Of a stretch of DNA of 64,000 nucleotides, positions 9,411-20,529 are shown in pieces. Under the pieces are notes generated by a model. That model was not told the DNA's origin. It searched no databases and worked only from the letters and a program-made list of their open reading frames with translations. The position numbers and the translations under genes are program-made. Position 1 is the first letter of the stretch. Each line of letters starts with the position of its first letter. Source of the stretch: Tolypeutes matacus (lineage: Eukaryota; Chordata; Mammalia; Cingulata; Chlamyphoridae); NCBI GenBank assembly GCA_026826555.1, contig JAKSZT010053883.1, forward strand, positions 31,973,282 to 32,037,281, written 5' to 3'.

Positions 9411-11235
9411 CCAGTGACAATGAGCATAACTAGTGCCCAGATCTTGGAATCTAAATATTAATCCCCACTAAAAGGAACATGGGCTCGTTAGAGAAAAGTT
9501 TGATTCCAGGACTGAGGCAGGGAAAGTACAAGGTAAGACTGGAAGATCTTGTGCCAGAGAGTAAGAAAGTGGTCAATAAACAACACGATAGGGGTATGCC
9601 AAAAGAGGCATGGTGCCCACCTTGAGTGAGCTTCCATTGGCCAAAGTGGGAATAATTTGCACATTAAAATAAATAATAGTAATGGATTATAACACATTGA
9701 GCGAAAAAAGAATCCATGAGTTCATACTGATACAAAACAACCAAAACAACCAACCAATCAAATAAATAAAGTGAGGGAGAAGGGAAAAGTCTTTCCTATG
9801 GTAGAATGCCAACTAACAAGTAGAGAGGGAATGATAGAGTAAGAAATTCAACATTTTGCAATAATTGATTCCGGTAACAATCATTCATGGATTTAAAAAT
9901 CTTTGGGTAAAAGTTCATTGGTGACTGTAGCCACTGGGCAATTTGATGTAATTATGAATTCCAAAAATATAATTGGATCATGCTTGTAAACTGATCTGCT
10001 AATCTGGGCATGATTAAGTTATGATTAGGGCGTTGACTGGGCCACGTCAGTAGGGCGTTGAGCCCCACCCCTTGGTGGATAGGGGAATCGAATATAAAAG
10101 GCAAGGCAAGAACAGAGTTGAAGCAGTTTTGAGCAGCCATTTTTGAGAAGCAGTTCTGATATTGGAGTTTTGATGTTAGAGAGTAGGCCCCAGGAGAAGA
10201 GAAGTGAGCCGTTCGCCTGATCGTCTACAGCTGACCCTGTGGAGGAACCAGAGTTGCTAAGCCTGAAGAGAAACGCAGCCCCAGGAAGAAAGGAACCCAA
10301 GAAGCCTGAACCCTGGCAAACGTCGGCACCTGTCCTGCTACAATATGTGGCAATGGACTTTGGTGAGAGGAGAAACTTAACGCTTTATGGCCTGGTAACT
10401 GTGGACTTCTACCCCAAATAAATACCCTTTATAAAGACCAACCCATTTCTGGTATATTGCATTAGTGTCCCATTGGCTGACTAATACAGTGACTCAGATT
10501 GGAGTATCTCCTCACAGATCATTCACTAAATACAAACGAAGAAATATTCCATTGTGGTAGGGAAATCTGGTGGATTCCACCTTAACCAAGTGATCAAAAT
10601 TAATATTACCAACAATGGGACAAAGCAACATCAGGGCCTGATGTTGTGATGCACTGAGCAGAATACAACAAGACTTATGTAGTATTCCTGCCAAAAGTGG
10701 ATAATCTGAGTCTAATCATGAGGAAGCATCAGACATTCTACAAAACAACTGCTCTGTATTCTTAAAAAATGCCAGCACCATGAAAGACAAAGAAAGGCTG
10801 AGGGACTGTTTCAGAAGAAAAGAAACCAAACTGACATGGCAACTAAATGCAGAATATGATCATGGATCGGATCCTGGATCGTAAACTTTGCTACGGTTGC
10901 TCTATAAGCCAATTATTGAGACAACAAGAGAAATTAGAATATGACTCCTTTTTAGATAATAGTATTGCACCAGTGATACATACCCTTGTTCTTAGAAAAT
11001 ACACATGTAAGTCTTTAGACGTGAAGGGCCATGATATCTGCAGCTAATCCTTAAATGGTTTAGCAATAATAATAATAATATGTTTATTTTTATGGAGAGA
11101 AAGAAGGTGCTAAATGAGTTGGGGCAAAATGTTAATTGGTGGATCCAGATGCAGGATATATGGGTGTTCACTGTGGTACGATAGAAAATGTTATGGGGGT
11201 TTGAAAATTTTCAAAATAAAATTTAAAAATATACA
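9411..11235 (+). mobile_element. Old L1 3' UTR inserted in the L2, split by a solo LTR
   Basis: Sense L1 3' UTR words include 'ccattggccaaagtgggaat' (9632), 'ttcctgccaaaagtggataa' (10684) and a final 'ttttcaaaataaaattt' with an A-rich tail near 11215-11241. The flanks 'aaaaaaggagaaagtga' (about 9392) and 'aaaaaaaggaggaggtagt' (about 11234) look like a worn target-site duplication of the L2. The 9926-10488 LTR sits inside. The same 3' UTR appears reversed at 3855-5545. Confidence 0.75.
9926..10488 (+). mobile_element. Solo LTR of an ERVL-type endogenous retrovirus, xenarthran
   Basis: The 563-bp element begins with TG ('tgtagccactgggcaattt') and ends with CA ('ggctgactaataca'). Exact 5-bp duplications 'gtgac' flank it (9921-9925 and 10489-10493). 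An 'aataaa' polyadenylation signal lies near 10419 before 'ccaacccatttctggtat'. Five-bp duplication and the ending fit the ERVL/MaLR class. No internal retroviral sequence remains, so LTR-LTR recombination removed it. A longer relative lies reversed at 20843-21475. Confidence 0.92.
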
Positions 11236-11455
11236 AAAAAAAGGAGGAGGTAGTCAATTGTGCTGAATATTGCTGACAGGTCAAGCAAGACAAGACTTGA
11301 GGAGGGGCCACTGGATTTAGCAACATGGCAGTCACTATTTACCCTGACAAGCAGTCTTGGAGGAAAGGCGAGACACATTCAACTGGCATGGATTGAGAGG
11401 AGATTGTAAATCAGGGGATTGGAGACAGCAACTTGAAACATGCCTCTTTAAACTT
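11236..11455 (-). mobile_element. L2 LINE, antisense, part upstream of 9410
   Basis: 'gaatattgctgacaggtcaa' and 'ggatttagcaacatggcagt' match the minus strand of the central L2 coding region, continuing exactly what was cut at 9410. A similar segment ends the L2 at 56245. Confidence 0.75.
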
Positions 11456-12404
11456 TTTTTTAGCACATTTACAGTAGGATTGAATGAAATTAGTAAGCTT
11501 CCCCACTGTTCTTTTATTACTAGTCATTAACTAGTATCCATGACTATTTAAACCAATCTGATCTGGATTTATTCCCAGCTCTTCATTGATCCTAAATACC
11601 TCACCTTAGTCCATGGACTCTGGGTTCAAAGTCGATTTGGTACTTGACTTTCAGAGCCCTTACAGTCTTCTCAGTAAACACCTCTGGGAAAGTCTTCTGA
11701 ACGCTGCTGGCGGTCTCTTGTCAGCCAGTTTCCTCTCCCTCTCTTAATTCCCGTACAGAAACTGCAGAGAGGGGCGCACCAGGGCCTCTTCTCCAGCATC
11801 TGATTGTCCTGCTTTATCCATCACGGCAGAAACGGATAAAATGCCTTGTCACCACCACAGCTTTTAGACCGAAGCCCCGTTCTGCATCCTCGGTTTCCTC
11901 AGCCCTACAAATTTCTCTCTGGTTAATTATGTCCTCACCTTTTCTCACTTTCCTCTTTACTGGCATGAATCAATTCAAGTTTTTGCTTTTCTTATCAATT
12001 ATTGAAATTTGCATCCTCTGATATATCATTGGATACAACTTGCTTCTGATACAAAGCCTAAAATTTCCAAATTTTACATTCATACCAAACTATTGCCTCT
12101 AAGGAAGACAGTTCTTTCAAACATATCATTTCAAATATACCTGTTAACTAACTTTAACAATAACAGGGTGTTAACAGCAGTTTCCTCACAAGTCAATTCC
12201 AAACAAGTTTCCCTTTTCAGCTAATTCCAGAATTGAAGACTTTTCTGGTAGGACCTACTGCAAAGAACCTTGGCCTTCCTAAATTCAGTCTCCAAATCTT
12301 TTTGGTTTTGTTAAATGAGATCAGAAAATGCCAAGAAACCTCCCAGATACACTTGCTTCTGAACTCTGAAGTAATTCTACCATCTTCAAAGGTCATGAGC
12401 TACA
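11456..12404. other. No identifiable feature
   Basis: I see no named repeat, RNA or exon. Open frames at 12009-12224 and 12233-12496 are short and without recognisable domains; the second runs into a MIR. Confidence 0.5.
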
Positions 12405-12580
12405 AATGTCAGCTCATTTATTCCTCACAACACACCCGTCAGGCATTTTATTCTCCCCACTTTACACATGAGAAAACAGAGGCTCAGCATCACTAAATAA
12501 TTTGCCCAGGGTCTCAGCTTTCGAGGGTTGAGGAGCCAGGATTAAAAATCTGTGTTCTATGTCAAGCTGCCTTCAAAGAG
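12405..12580 (-). mobile_element. MIR SINE, antisense
   Basis: 'ctttacacatgagaaaacag' followed by 'aggctcagcatcactaaata' is the reverse of the MIR core and tRNA-proximal part. It is diverged, as expected of a MIR. Confidence 0.8.
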
Positions 12581-13689
12581 AGATTTTGCTTCCTCCAAAG
12601 AAACAAGGACTCGGTTAGGCTTTCAAACATGTTGCCCTTTTTTGTTTATTTTTTAAAGCCTCAGACACGAACCCACCATACATAACAGGGATGTGTGTGT
12701 GAAGCTAATCTTTGTAAACTGAATCACATTGTAAATGCGCTGGCTATTTAAATAATTCCTGCAGCAAGTCGTTTTGTATTTGTGAATCTGGAGTTTCATT
12801 TACGTATCCTGGTTGCCTGCTACAAAAATCACCTGGTCCCAATGACCCCAAAATGCATGCAGAGACCATCACTCAGAAGCAGGAAATAGAATTTTCTTTC
12901 CAGGAAGGGTCACTGACCCACAGAAAGCACTCAAGATAAGAGATAAATGAAGCCCAGCTCACAACTAGCTTCAGTTAAGCGGGGTTTGTGTAACTGACAT
13001 ATTCTCTTTGAACATATTATAGACAGGGAGAGGGGCACAGAAGCAGTGATGGAGGCAGAAAGCACAGGAGGAAGGGAGAGAGCCACAAAAACAGAGAGAA
13101 AGAGTGAGATAGAAGGAATAGGAAACAAAGAGATAGAGACAGGCTGAAAGAGATGTGAGAGAGTCAAGGATGGGGACACTAGCCAAAAAATTGTGACAAG
13201 AGTAAGAGAAGAAGAGGATGAAGAAAGGAAAGAGTAAGGATCCATGAAGAAGGAGGGTGGGAGAGAAAGAGTTGTGTGAATACAGCCGCCCCACAGTCAA
13301 CATCCTGCAGGGGCAGCCTGTCCAGAGCCCTCTGCCCTCCCACCTCAACGGGCCAACTGCCTTCCCCCACAAGGGACTGGCTTCAGGGCACAGCTGGCCT
13401 AAATCCCCTCATGCCTGCCGACCCTTCTTTGGCCTGAGGCTTCCAGGCCAGGACATCACAGCGGCTGTCCACATCCATCCCCAGAAGGGCAGCCCGCTGC
13501 AGTTTCTTACTCCAGGAGTCCACAATCTCTCCCTGGAGTGTATAGCTTCAAAACTATTTCCTGTGCACATAAACAGAAAAGGGCACATGTGGAAAGTCCA
13601 TCTTCTGATGGGCAGTCTTACAGCACAAACTCTTGCTGTGCAGCAACGGGGGCTGGAAATATAACCAATGATTAGTGATCACATTGAGA
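12581..13689. other. Unassigned sequence with a purine-rich block at 13015-13260
   Basis: 13015-13260 is GA-rich low-complexity DNA ('agagagaaagagtgagatag'), which gives long but meaningless antisense frames. 13261-13689 includes a 135-codon open frame with no known domain. No repeat is recognised outside the purine tract. Confidence 0.5.
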
Positions 13690-13815
13690 GATTCAGTATA
13701 AGAAGACCATTCTAACAGATCTGCTACAAGATGGGAGTAGCTATCTCAGGAGGTGGTGAGCTTCCCATCATAGGAAGTATGTAATCATGCAAGCAGAGGC
13801 AGAAAGCCAAACCAC
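13690..13815 (+). mobile_element. L3/CR1 LINE 3' fragment
   Basis: 'aggaggtggtgagcttcccat' and 'aatcatgcaagcagaggc' resemble the CR1/L3 3' region, in which a short-to-long 'gtgagctccccatcac' block precedes 'caagcagaggctgg'. It is short and old. Confidence 0.55.
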
Positions 13816-14849
13816 CTTCCTGAATGACCTGAGATTTTTTCTGTGCCTCTGATTTCTCCTAAACCCTTTGAAAAATAGTTTCTAAACCCATTACCCACGA
13901 TATAGTAATTATTCTATTTATGTGATTAGAAAATCCTTCCTTTACAAATAATTCAAAGAGAAAGTTAATCCAAGCCCCTATTCAAATGTTCACAAATTCT
14001 GAATCATTGGGTTTTGGATTAGTGGGGTTTCCCAGGGGAATTCAAATGTTCCACCCAGGAGACGCAAAGACAGTTCGCGCCTTCCCTGGGAACAGAGCCC
14101 AGGGAAGGAAGAGGAGATGGCAGGCAGGCTGCCTCCTGCGCATTCCAATGGGCCCACTGCTTCTCAGAATCTCAATGTTCCAGCCCCGGAACAGTTGGTG
14201 GAGACGGAATTTCAGGAAACGAGTGAAAGCAGAACTGCCAGTCACTCAGGCAGCCGGTGATGAGAAGGGTGGTTTCTCCGGGGAATGTGCCAAGTCCAGG
14301 GTTGCCCTGACCCTTCCTGGAAGCTTCAGTCGAATGCCATCACTTCCATGAAGCTGCCCTGACCCCGGCCCCTCTGCCCTGAGATAGCACCCTGTGATTT
14401 TTCTCCCACACAGCATTTTAACGTTGGGTGGTTATTGTCTGTCTTCCCAGGACACCGGTCACAAGCTGTGCGAGGAGCTTTTAATACTTGGGGTGGAAAC
14501 ATTATATGGGGCTACAGGGGTCAAAAACGCAGTAGGAGTAAACTTGCTCCTCTCTGGGTCCAGTTTTGGGTTATTTTTAGGTCTTTGCTTTCTTTCCACC
14601 TCTCTCCCCCAACTGCCTTATTTAACCTGTTTTTGGTTGCCTGGTTCCTGTTCTCAGAGCTGCTAACCTGTCCCACTCCCACCCACTGCCTTAGACAATG
14701 CTTCCCCTGGGGTTCCAGCCCCAGGGGACTTGTGCTGCCTAAAGGAAAGCAGTCTGCCCATCTGGGCTCTGCCATTTCTGCCACGACAGTCCAGCCTGTT
14801 CAGCCTCTGAGCCAGCCCAGCACCTCTTCCTCTGTTCCCCAACCACCCT
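13816..14849. other. No identifiable feature
   Basis: There is no recognisable repeat or gene. Several open frames of 67-138 codons overlap on both strands between 13986 and 14866; none shows a domain and their mutual overlap argues against coding. Confidence 0.45.
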
Positions 14850-14985
14850 GACACCGAGAACTCCATGAAGGCAGAGGCTGAATCTGGTTCTTCTCTGGAT
14901 CCTTGACTCCTACAACAGTTGCCAGCAGAGAGGAGGTACTCAGTAAAACTGTCAAATTAAAATTGGACTGAAGGGTAAGGAAAAG
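14850..14985 (+). mobile_element. L2 3' end
   Basis: 'actccatgaaggcagaggct' and 'gaggaggtactcagtaaa' follow the L2 3' UTR end, which normally reads through a 'gcctggcacatagtaggtgc' block to a TGAA-type tail. The tail itself is lost. Confidence 0.65.
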
Positions 14986-15734
14986 TAAAAGCTTTCTGCT
15001 GTAAAGTGAGATTTCAGCAAAGAGGGCTTAGGACAAATCAGGGGAGCCAATGAAAAGAAAAGATTGGTTAGTTATAATTTCTCTCTCCCTCCTGCACAAT
15101 CATTCACTAGATCTTAGATTTACTTCATACCCTTGAGCGTGCCCAGCGCTGGCTGATGTCCCGGTCCGGCTCAATGCACGGGATGCTGCACAAGGGACAG
15201 CATCACCTCCTGCAGCATCTGCTTGAGTCTCCTCTGGGATTGCCCAAAATTGTCCTCTTGGTTCTGGGCACTGCTGACCGGCACTATCTAGCCACCATCC
15301 TACCTTTCAGAACTCTCACTGCATCTAGACCTTGGGAGAGTAGGGGAAGGGGGTGGAGGGAACCTAATGCTATATTTGTCCTGCAGACAGGATTTCACTC
15401 TAAATCTGATTTCTATTTCCTGAATGCCCCTATGAATGGGCAGGAGATTGCTATGTTGCTGTGTGTCACACTGAATTTGCCCAGCTTCTAAAATTCCCCG
15501 CAGACAATGCTTTCTTGTTAAACTCCTGGGTATGTTGTCATTGTAAGCCATCCAATCAGCAGCACTGGGTTTATTCTATTCTGTAGTCCTCTCATTTCCC
15601 ATATATCACAAAATCCATACAAACCCTGTGGAGACTGATTTGGATGCAGTTTAGCAGTCCTTCATCGTTGACTTCCAGCCCCTTTCTTGATGCACAGGTA
15701 CAATTTAGGACAGAATAATACATTTCAGCCAAGT
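14986..15734. other. No identifiable feature
   Basis: A 111-codon open frame (15156-15491) shows no domain. No repeat is recognised. Confidence 0.45.
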
Positions 15735-16145
15735 CCTACTCAAGAAATATTTGTTGAGTGCTTCCTGTGTGCCACACCAGCACTCAGGAGCTGGAGACAC
15801 AGCTCTGTTCAATGGCCGGCTTTTCTGTTGCTTGCACCATAGACTCTGGGAATGGTTAGAGCAGCATTAAGCAAAGGATGTGTGTGAGTGCTGTGCCTCT
15901 AGGAGTTGGAATTAGGATCATCTCTCAGCTTTTTATCCAATAAAAAAGACTTTAAGTGAGGCCCGGGGCTGTGTGCTGGGGAAATAAAGATAAACAAGAT
16001 AATTCCTGTCCACAAAAAGTTCATGATGTGGGACTGGGGTGATAGACAAGTAAAGCAAGGATGGTAGTGTAGTGTCCCTGGTGCTCTGGTAGAGGAAAAT
16101 GTGGGGTGCTGTGGGACAAAGATGAGGGGAACCTGACACCAAGTT
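15735..16145 (-). mobile_element. L2 3' end, antisense, two pieces
   Basis: 'aagaaatatttgttgagtgc' (15749) is the reversed L2 tail, continuing to 'ggagacacagctctgttc'. After a gap of about 95 bp, 15935-16145 has 'ggggaaataaagataaacaa' and 'gggtgctgtgggacaaagat', the reverse of the next L2 3' UTR part. Confidence 0.7.
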
Positions 16146-16324
16146 ATGAATAAAAATAAATAAAAGAGGAATGTTGAAATGTCACTATAGTTGTATTTCT
16201 GATTATTTATTCTTTTATTTCTAATAGCTTTTATTTTATATATTTGGGGGTAAAGTTATTTTGTGCCAGTTCTTGAAATTATATTTTCATTGTAATGTAC
16301 ACATTCCATCAATACAATACAATT

Positions 16325-16590
16325 AAAAAAAAAAAAGATTTATTTATTTATTTATCCCCCACCCCGCCCGCCCGCTCACCCACTGTGTCCATTTGCTTTG
16401 CATTTTTCTGTGTCTGTTTGTCTCTGTTTTGTTGGGTCATCTTGCTGCGCCAGCTCACTGTGCCGCGTGGGTCTTCAGCTCACCACGCCATGTGGGCTGG
16501 CTTTGCCTTTACCAGGAGGCCCTGGGAGTTGAACCCGGGGCCTCCCATATGGTAAACGGGAGCCCAACCAATTGAGCCACAGCCGTTTCC
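16325..16590 (-). mobile_element. DAS SINE, long form, antisense
   Basis: On the minus strand it opens with 'gcggctgtggctcaattgg', carries a B-box at 'gggttcaactcccag', and ends in an A-rich tail (seen here as 'ttatttatttatttat' after an A/T junction). Perfect 15-bp duplications 'caatacaatacaatt' flank it (16310-16324, 16591-16605). Its 266 bp exceed the 192 bp of the copy at 6096 because of an extra central block between the tRNA-like head and the tail. Confidence 0.95.
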
Positions 16591-16605
16591 CAATACAATA
16601 CAATT

Positions 16606-17170
16606 TTTCCAGGTCTTATTAGCATGTAGGAATAAAGAATGCCACAATTTCACTAGCTCTTGTCCCCACCTACTCATGCAGGATCTACAGATATTCTCAA
16701 AGTCTCACTCTGTTATATCTAGGAATACTTGAATGGTGGGGAGGGATTCAGTTTAACTCATTAACAAATTCCCATGGGATGCCACTTCTGCTTCACCAGG
16801 CATCCACTTACAAGTTCTGTTTCTTCTAGTACTGTAATTTCTCATCATATTTCTACTGGGCACTGACATGTCTACCTGTTGCCGCTGCCCTTCTTCTAGG
16901 TTCATGAATGATATTGGCCTATGATTTACTTATCTTATAATGTCCTTGTCTGCTTTTGGTATGAAGAAAATGCTAGCCTCATAAAATTAGCTGGGAAGTG
17001 TTCCCCTGCCTCTATTTTCTGGGTTTGGTAGAATTCATCACTGAAGCCATCAAAACTTGAGAGTTTGTAATATTGTTACTGAAATGATTTAAAGCTTTTG
17101 AATTATTGTGATGGAATGAATATATTTGCATATGGAAGGAGCTTGTCTTTATGGGGTCCAGAGGGTGGGG
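16606..17170 (-). mobile_element. Antisense L1 ORF2 remnant
   Basis: From about 16850, 'ggttcatgaatgatattggc', 'tctgcttttggtatgaagaa' and 'tttggtagaattcatcactg' are reversed reverse-transcriptase-coding words of L1. 16606-16850 is not clearly assigned. The copy is followed by an LTR and then by more antisense L1. Confidence 0.7.
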
Positions 17171-17676
17171 TGTGAAGGTTTGAGGCTTTTATGGATCCCA
17201 GAAAATGATATCCTTATTAGCCTTATTTTCCATATTAGCCCTAGGGCTAATCTATTCCTGTAGGTGTGAACCCATTGTAGGTGGGGCTTCCTTTGATTAG
17301 GTTACTTCAGTAAGCCGTGGGGCAGGGTGGTTCTTAATCCTCTTACTGGAGTCCTTTATAAATGGGATAATACAGAGAGAGGCAAAGAGAAAAAGTCACA
17401 GGAGCAGAGAGAAAAAGCCATGAGTGCAAGGAGCAGAAATCAATGGAACCTGGGAGAGAAGCCAGAAGCTGAAGCGATGAAATCAGGTAGAGAAGGGAGA
17501 GACCAGCAGATGCCTCCATGTACCAGTCTTTGAGGAGAAGCCATCACCTGATGATGCCTTGATTTGGACATTTTCATGGCCCCAGATCTGTAAGCTTGCA
17601 ACCTAATAAATCCCCATTGTAAAAGCCAACTCATTTCTGGTATATTGCTTTCTGCAGCTTTTAGCAAACTAAAACA
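17171..17676 (+). mobile_element. ERVL/MaLR-type LTR
   Basis: It begins 'tgtgaaggtttgaggctttt' and ends 'agcaaactaaaaca', with 'aataaa' near 17606 and 'ccaactcatttctggtatat', wording shared with the LTR ends at 10440 and 20875. It lies in an antisense L1. I could not find a 5-bp duplication, so the 5' boundary is uncertain. Confidence 0.75.
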
Positions 17677-17689
17677 CCTTCCAATAATA

Positions 17690-19570
17690 CTGTACCACTT
17701 TAGCGGCAATATAAAAACCTTACAACAGCGTATTTCTATTTCCCTCCTCCCATTCTTTGTGCTGTTTTTGTTATACATACGTCTATGTATTTTATAATTC
17801 CCATAATATGTTGTATTTTTTTCTTTTAAACAGGCAATTATATTTTCAGGAAATTAAAAAGTGATAGAAAAGGTAGTTTATATTTACTCATATAGTAACT
17901 AGCACTCAATTATTTTGTGCATATCCATCTAATCTCATTTTTCTTCAGCTTAAAGGGTTTTCTTTAAGCTGAAGAAAATTTCTCTCAGCTTAAAGAGTTT
18001 TCTTTAAACTGAAGAAAAATTCTCTCAGCTTTTGTTTATCTGAGAAAGCTTTTATTTCACCTTTATTTTTGAAGGCTATTTTCACTGGATATAGAAGTCT
18101 AGGATGATAAGTTGTTTTTGCAGTTGGTTCATCACTCTTATATATCATCCCATTATCTTCCAGTTTGTATATTTTTTGAAGAGAAGTTTGTGGAAATTCT
18201 TGTATATGTTCAGTTGTATGTAACATGTTTGTATTCTCTGAATGCTTTTAAGATTTTCTCTTTCTTATTGGTCTTCAGCAATTTATTACAATGTGTCTTA
18301 GTAAAAACATTCTTTGTGTTTATCCTACAACAGTCATTGAGCTTCTTGGATCAGTGGGTTTAGAATTTTCACCAAATTTGGAAAATTTTAATCTATTATT
18401 TCTGCAAATCTTTTTCTATTCCCCTCTTTCTCATTTTATAAGGTTAAGTTTTATGTGGTCCTACAGGTCACTGATGATCTATTATTTTTTTTTTCCATTC
18501 TTTTTTCTATCTATGCTTTAATTTGGGTAGTTTCTTTTGCTATGTCTTCAATTTCACTGTCTTTTTTTGTTCTTCCACAGTGTCTAATCTTCTGTTAAGC
18601 TCATCCAATCAATATTTCATTTTTAAAATTTTAATTTTCATCTCTAGAAGCTCCATTGGGTCTTTATTTTTAATCTTCTATTTCTCTCCTTTTCATTTTC
18701 ATGTTTTTATTTATATCTTTTAACATATTCATAATAGCTATTTTTAAGTTCAGCTAATTTCATTATCTCTGTCATTTCCAGGTCTGTTTATAATGATTGG
18801 TTTTTCATGGTTGTGGGTCACAGTATCCTGGTTCTTAGCATGTCTAGGAAATTCTTCTTGCATGCTGAATATTGTGAGTGTTAAGTTTTTGAGTTCTGGA
18901 TTTTGTTGTCTTCTTTTAAGAAGTGTCAAACTTTGTTCTGGAGGGCGGATAGGTTACTTACAAATCAGTTTGATCCTTTTAAGGTTCAAACTTGTTAGGA
19001 CTTTACTCTGGACTAGTTTAGCCCTAAGGCAAGCCTTCGTAAGGTCTCTATTGAATGTTCTGGATATTTACAAAGCCTCTCCATCCTGGAAGTTCAGAAC
19101 TCTAACTTCTCCCAACCCTGTGTGAGCTCTGGGAATTATTCGGCTTACAACCATCTGGTCATTTTTTGCCTGGCCTTGTGGTGTTTTACCCTACACATAT
19201 GTAGCAATGAACTTTAGAAGACTGCTGTGTAGATTTTTGGAGATATTTGTATGTGTAGCTTTCTTTTCTCTGGTATTCTGCCCTGAAAATTACAGCTATC
19301 TCAGCCTCCTCTAACTTTGATCTCTATCTGTGTAACTCAGAAAAATTTGAGTTCCCTTTCCCTGAACCAGTGTCCAATCTCCAGAGAAAAAAACCGGAGT
19401 AATTATGTAGAGCTCACTTTGACTGTTCTCCTTCTTCCAAGTATCACAGTTCTTCACTCCTTGTTGTCCAACTGCTTGAAAACACTTATTTCATATTCTT
19501 TGTCTGGTTTTCTCTTTGTTTACAGTGGGAGGGGTTAGTCTGATTTCAGTTACTCCATCATGGCCATAAA
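17690..19570 (-). mobile_element. Long antisense L1, 5' part (5' UTR/ORF1 side)
   Basis: Reversed L1 words include 'ttgagcttcttggatcagtg' (18339), 'tcaccaaatttggaaaattt' (18370) and 'tctagaagctccattgggtc' (18642), ending near 'ttactccatcatggcc' (19550). This is T-rich antisense DNA with many open frames that mean nothing. A hairpin with a 40-bp tandem lies at 17939-18030. L1 or the related HAL1 are both possible. Confidence 0.65.
17939..18030. repeat. 17-bp perfect inverted repeat within a 40-bp tandem repeat
   Basis: Arms 17939-17955 and 17962-17978 are exact reverse complements ('ttttcttcagcttaaag' and its partner) with a 6-base loop. The block then repeats with a 40-bp period: 'cagctt' recurs at 17946, 17986 and 18026. 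In the second copy two bases differ, so its stem is imperfect. Confidence 0.95.
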
Positions 19571-19949
19571 TAAGATTATACCTCCCCTTTTCCAGGCATC
19601 CATAAGACACAACCATGTTTTGTTATGCACCCCTGTTTCTGGTTGTGCACCAATGACAATATATTAGAGTTCTTTTGTACCCAGTTGTTTCTCTCCTAGA
19701 TTACTGCTAACAGCTTTCTAAATGCCTACTCTCCCTAACTCCAGTCTTGCTTGCATCATACTACAAGAGAGTTATTTATATATATTTCTAAAACACCAAT
19801 AAAATTGCATGGTGCCAACAGCAAGGCAGAAGTGAATGAAGAGCTCTCTCTACCTTTTGCAATATACTCTGTTATAGGGATCTCAAGGACATATTGCTAG
19901 CTCCTTACTTTTAAGCATATTTTTAGGAAAGTAATTCTTTAAGCTTTTA
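19571..19949. other. No identifiable feature
   Basis: I see nothing I can name. It lies between the end of the antisense L1 and a sense L1 3' end. Confidence 0.45.
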
Positions 19950-20200
19950 ATTATAGTTGCCTGGATCTCCACAAGACTTAAATTAGAAAACAGTGAACCC
20001 TAAGGTAAACCATATTATAATTAATAGTATAATTACAAAAACGTGCTTTCATCAGTTGTAACAAATGTACCACACTAATGCAAGATGTTAATACTAGGGT
20101 AGTATATGGGAACACTGTATTTTATGCAAGATTTTTCAATAAACTCACAACTTCTCTAATTTAAAAAATAAGAAGAAGAAGAAAAGAAAAAGACCAGAAA
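19950..20200 (+). mobile_element. Xenarthran LINE-1 3' end
   Basis: 'acagtgaaccctaaggtaaa', 'gtaacaaatgtaccacacta' and 'aactcacaacttctctaatt', then an A-rich tail with AAG units, match the 3' UTR also seen at 3440-3660. It is strongly 5'-truncated. Confidence 0.85.
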
Positions 20201-20529
20201 ATGGGCAAAAAGGCAAATCCCAATAATAGATATCACACTGTCTTAAGAATTGCACTCACCTACAGTGATGACAATTTCTTTTCCAGATAACTTCCATTGC
20301 CCTTGGTTTCTTTGTTCCCAGGGCTGAGTTTCTTAAGATCCCAAGTGAAAAGAATTTTTGCACAAGAAGGCCTATCATCTCACAAGACATACCCAGCCAT
20401 ATCTCAACCCCCGCAGTGGACAAAGCTTGCATTCACTCCTAGAAGGCCCTTTAGCATCCTTTCACATAGGTTTCTGGCATCCCAACAGAAATGCTTAGAG
20501 ATTTCTGAGTCTGACTTAGGCTAAAACTT
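20201..20529. other. No identifiable feature
   Basis: A 75-codon open frame (20297-20524) has no recognisable domain. No repeat is seen. Confidence 0.4.

Noticed and set aside
13000..13372. Serine/leucine-rich antisense frames of 104 and 133 codons
   Set aside because: They read through a GA-rich low-complexity tract, which gives long open frames by composition.
17171..17676. Clean target-site duplication of this LTR
   Set aside because: The five bases before the apparent start (tgggg) and after the end (ccttc) do not match, so I do not claim a duplication.
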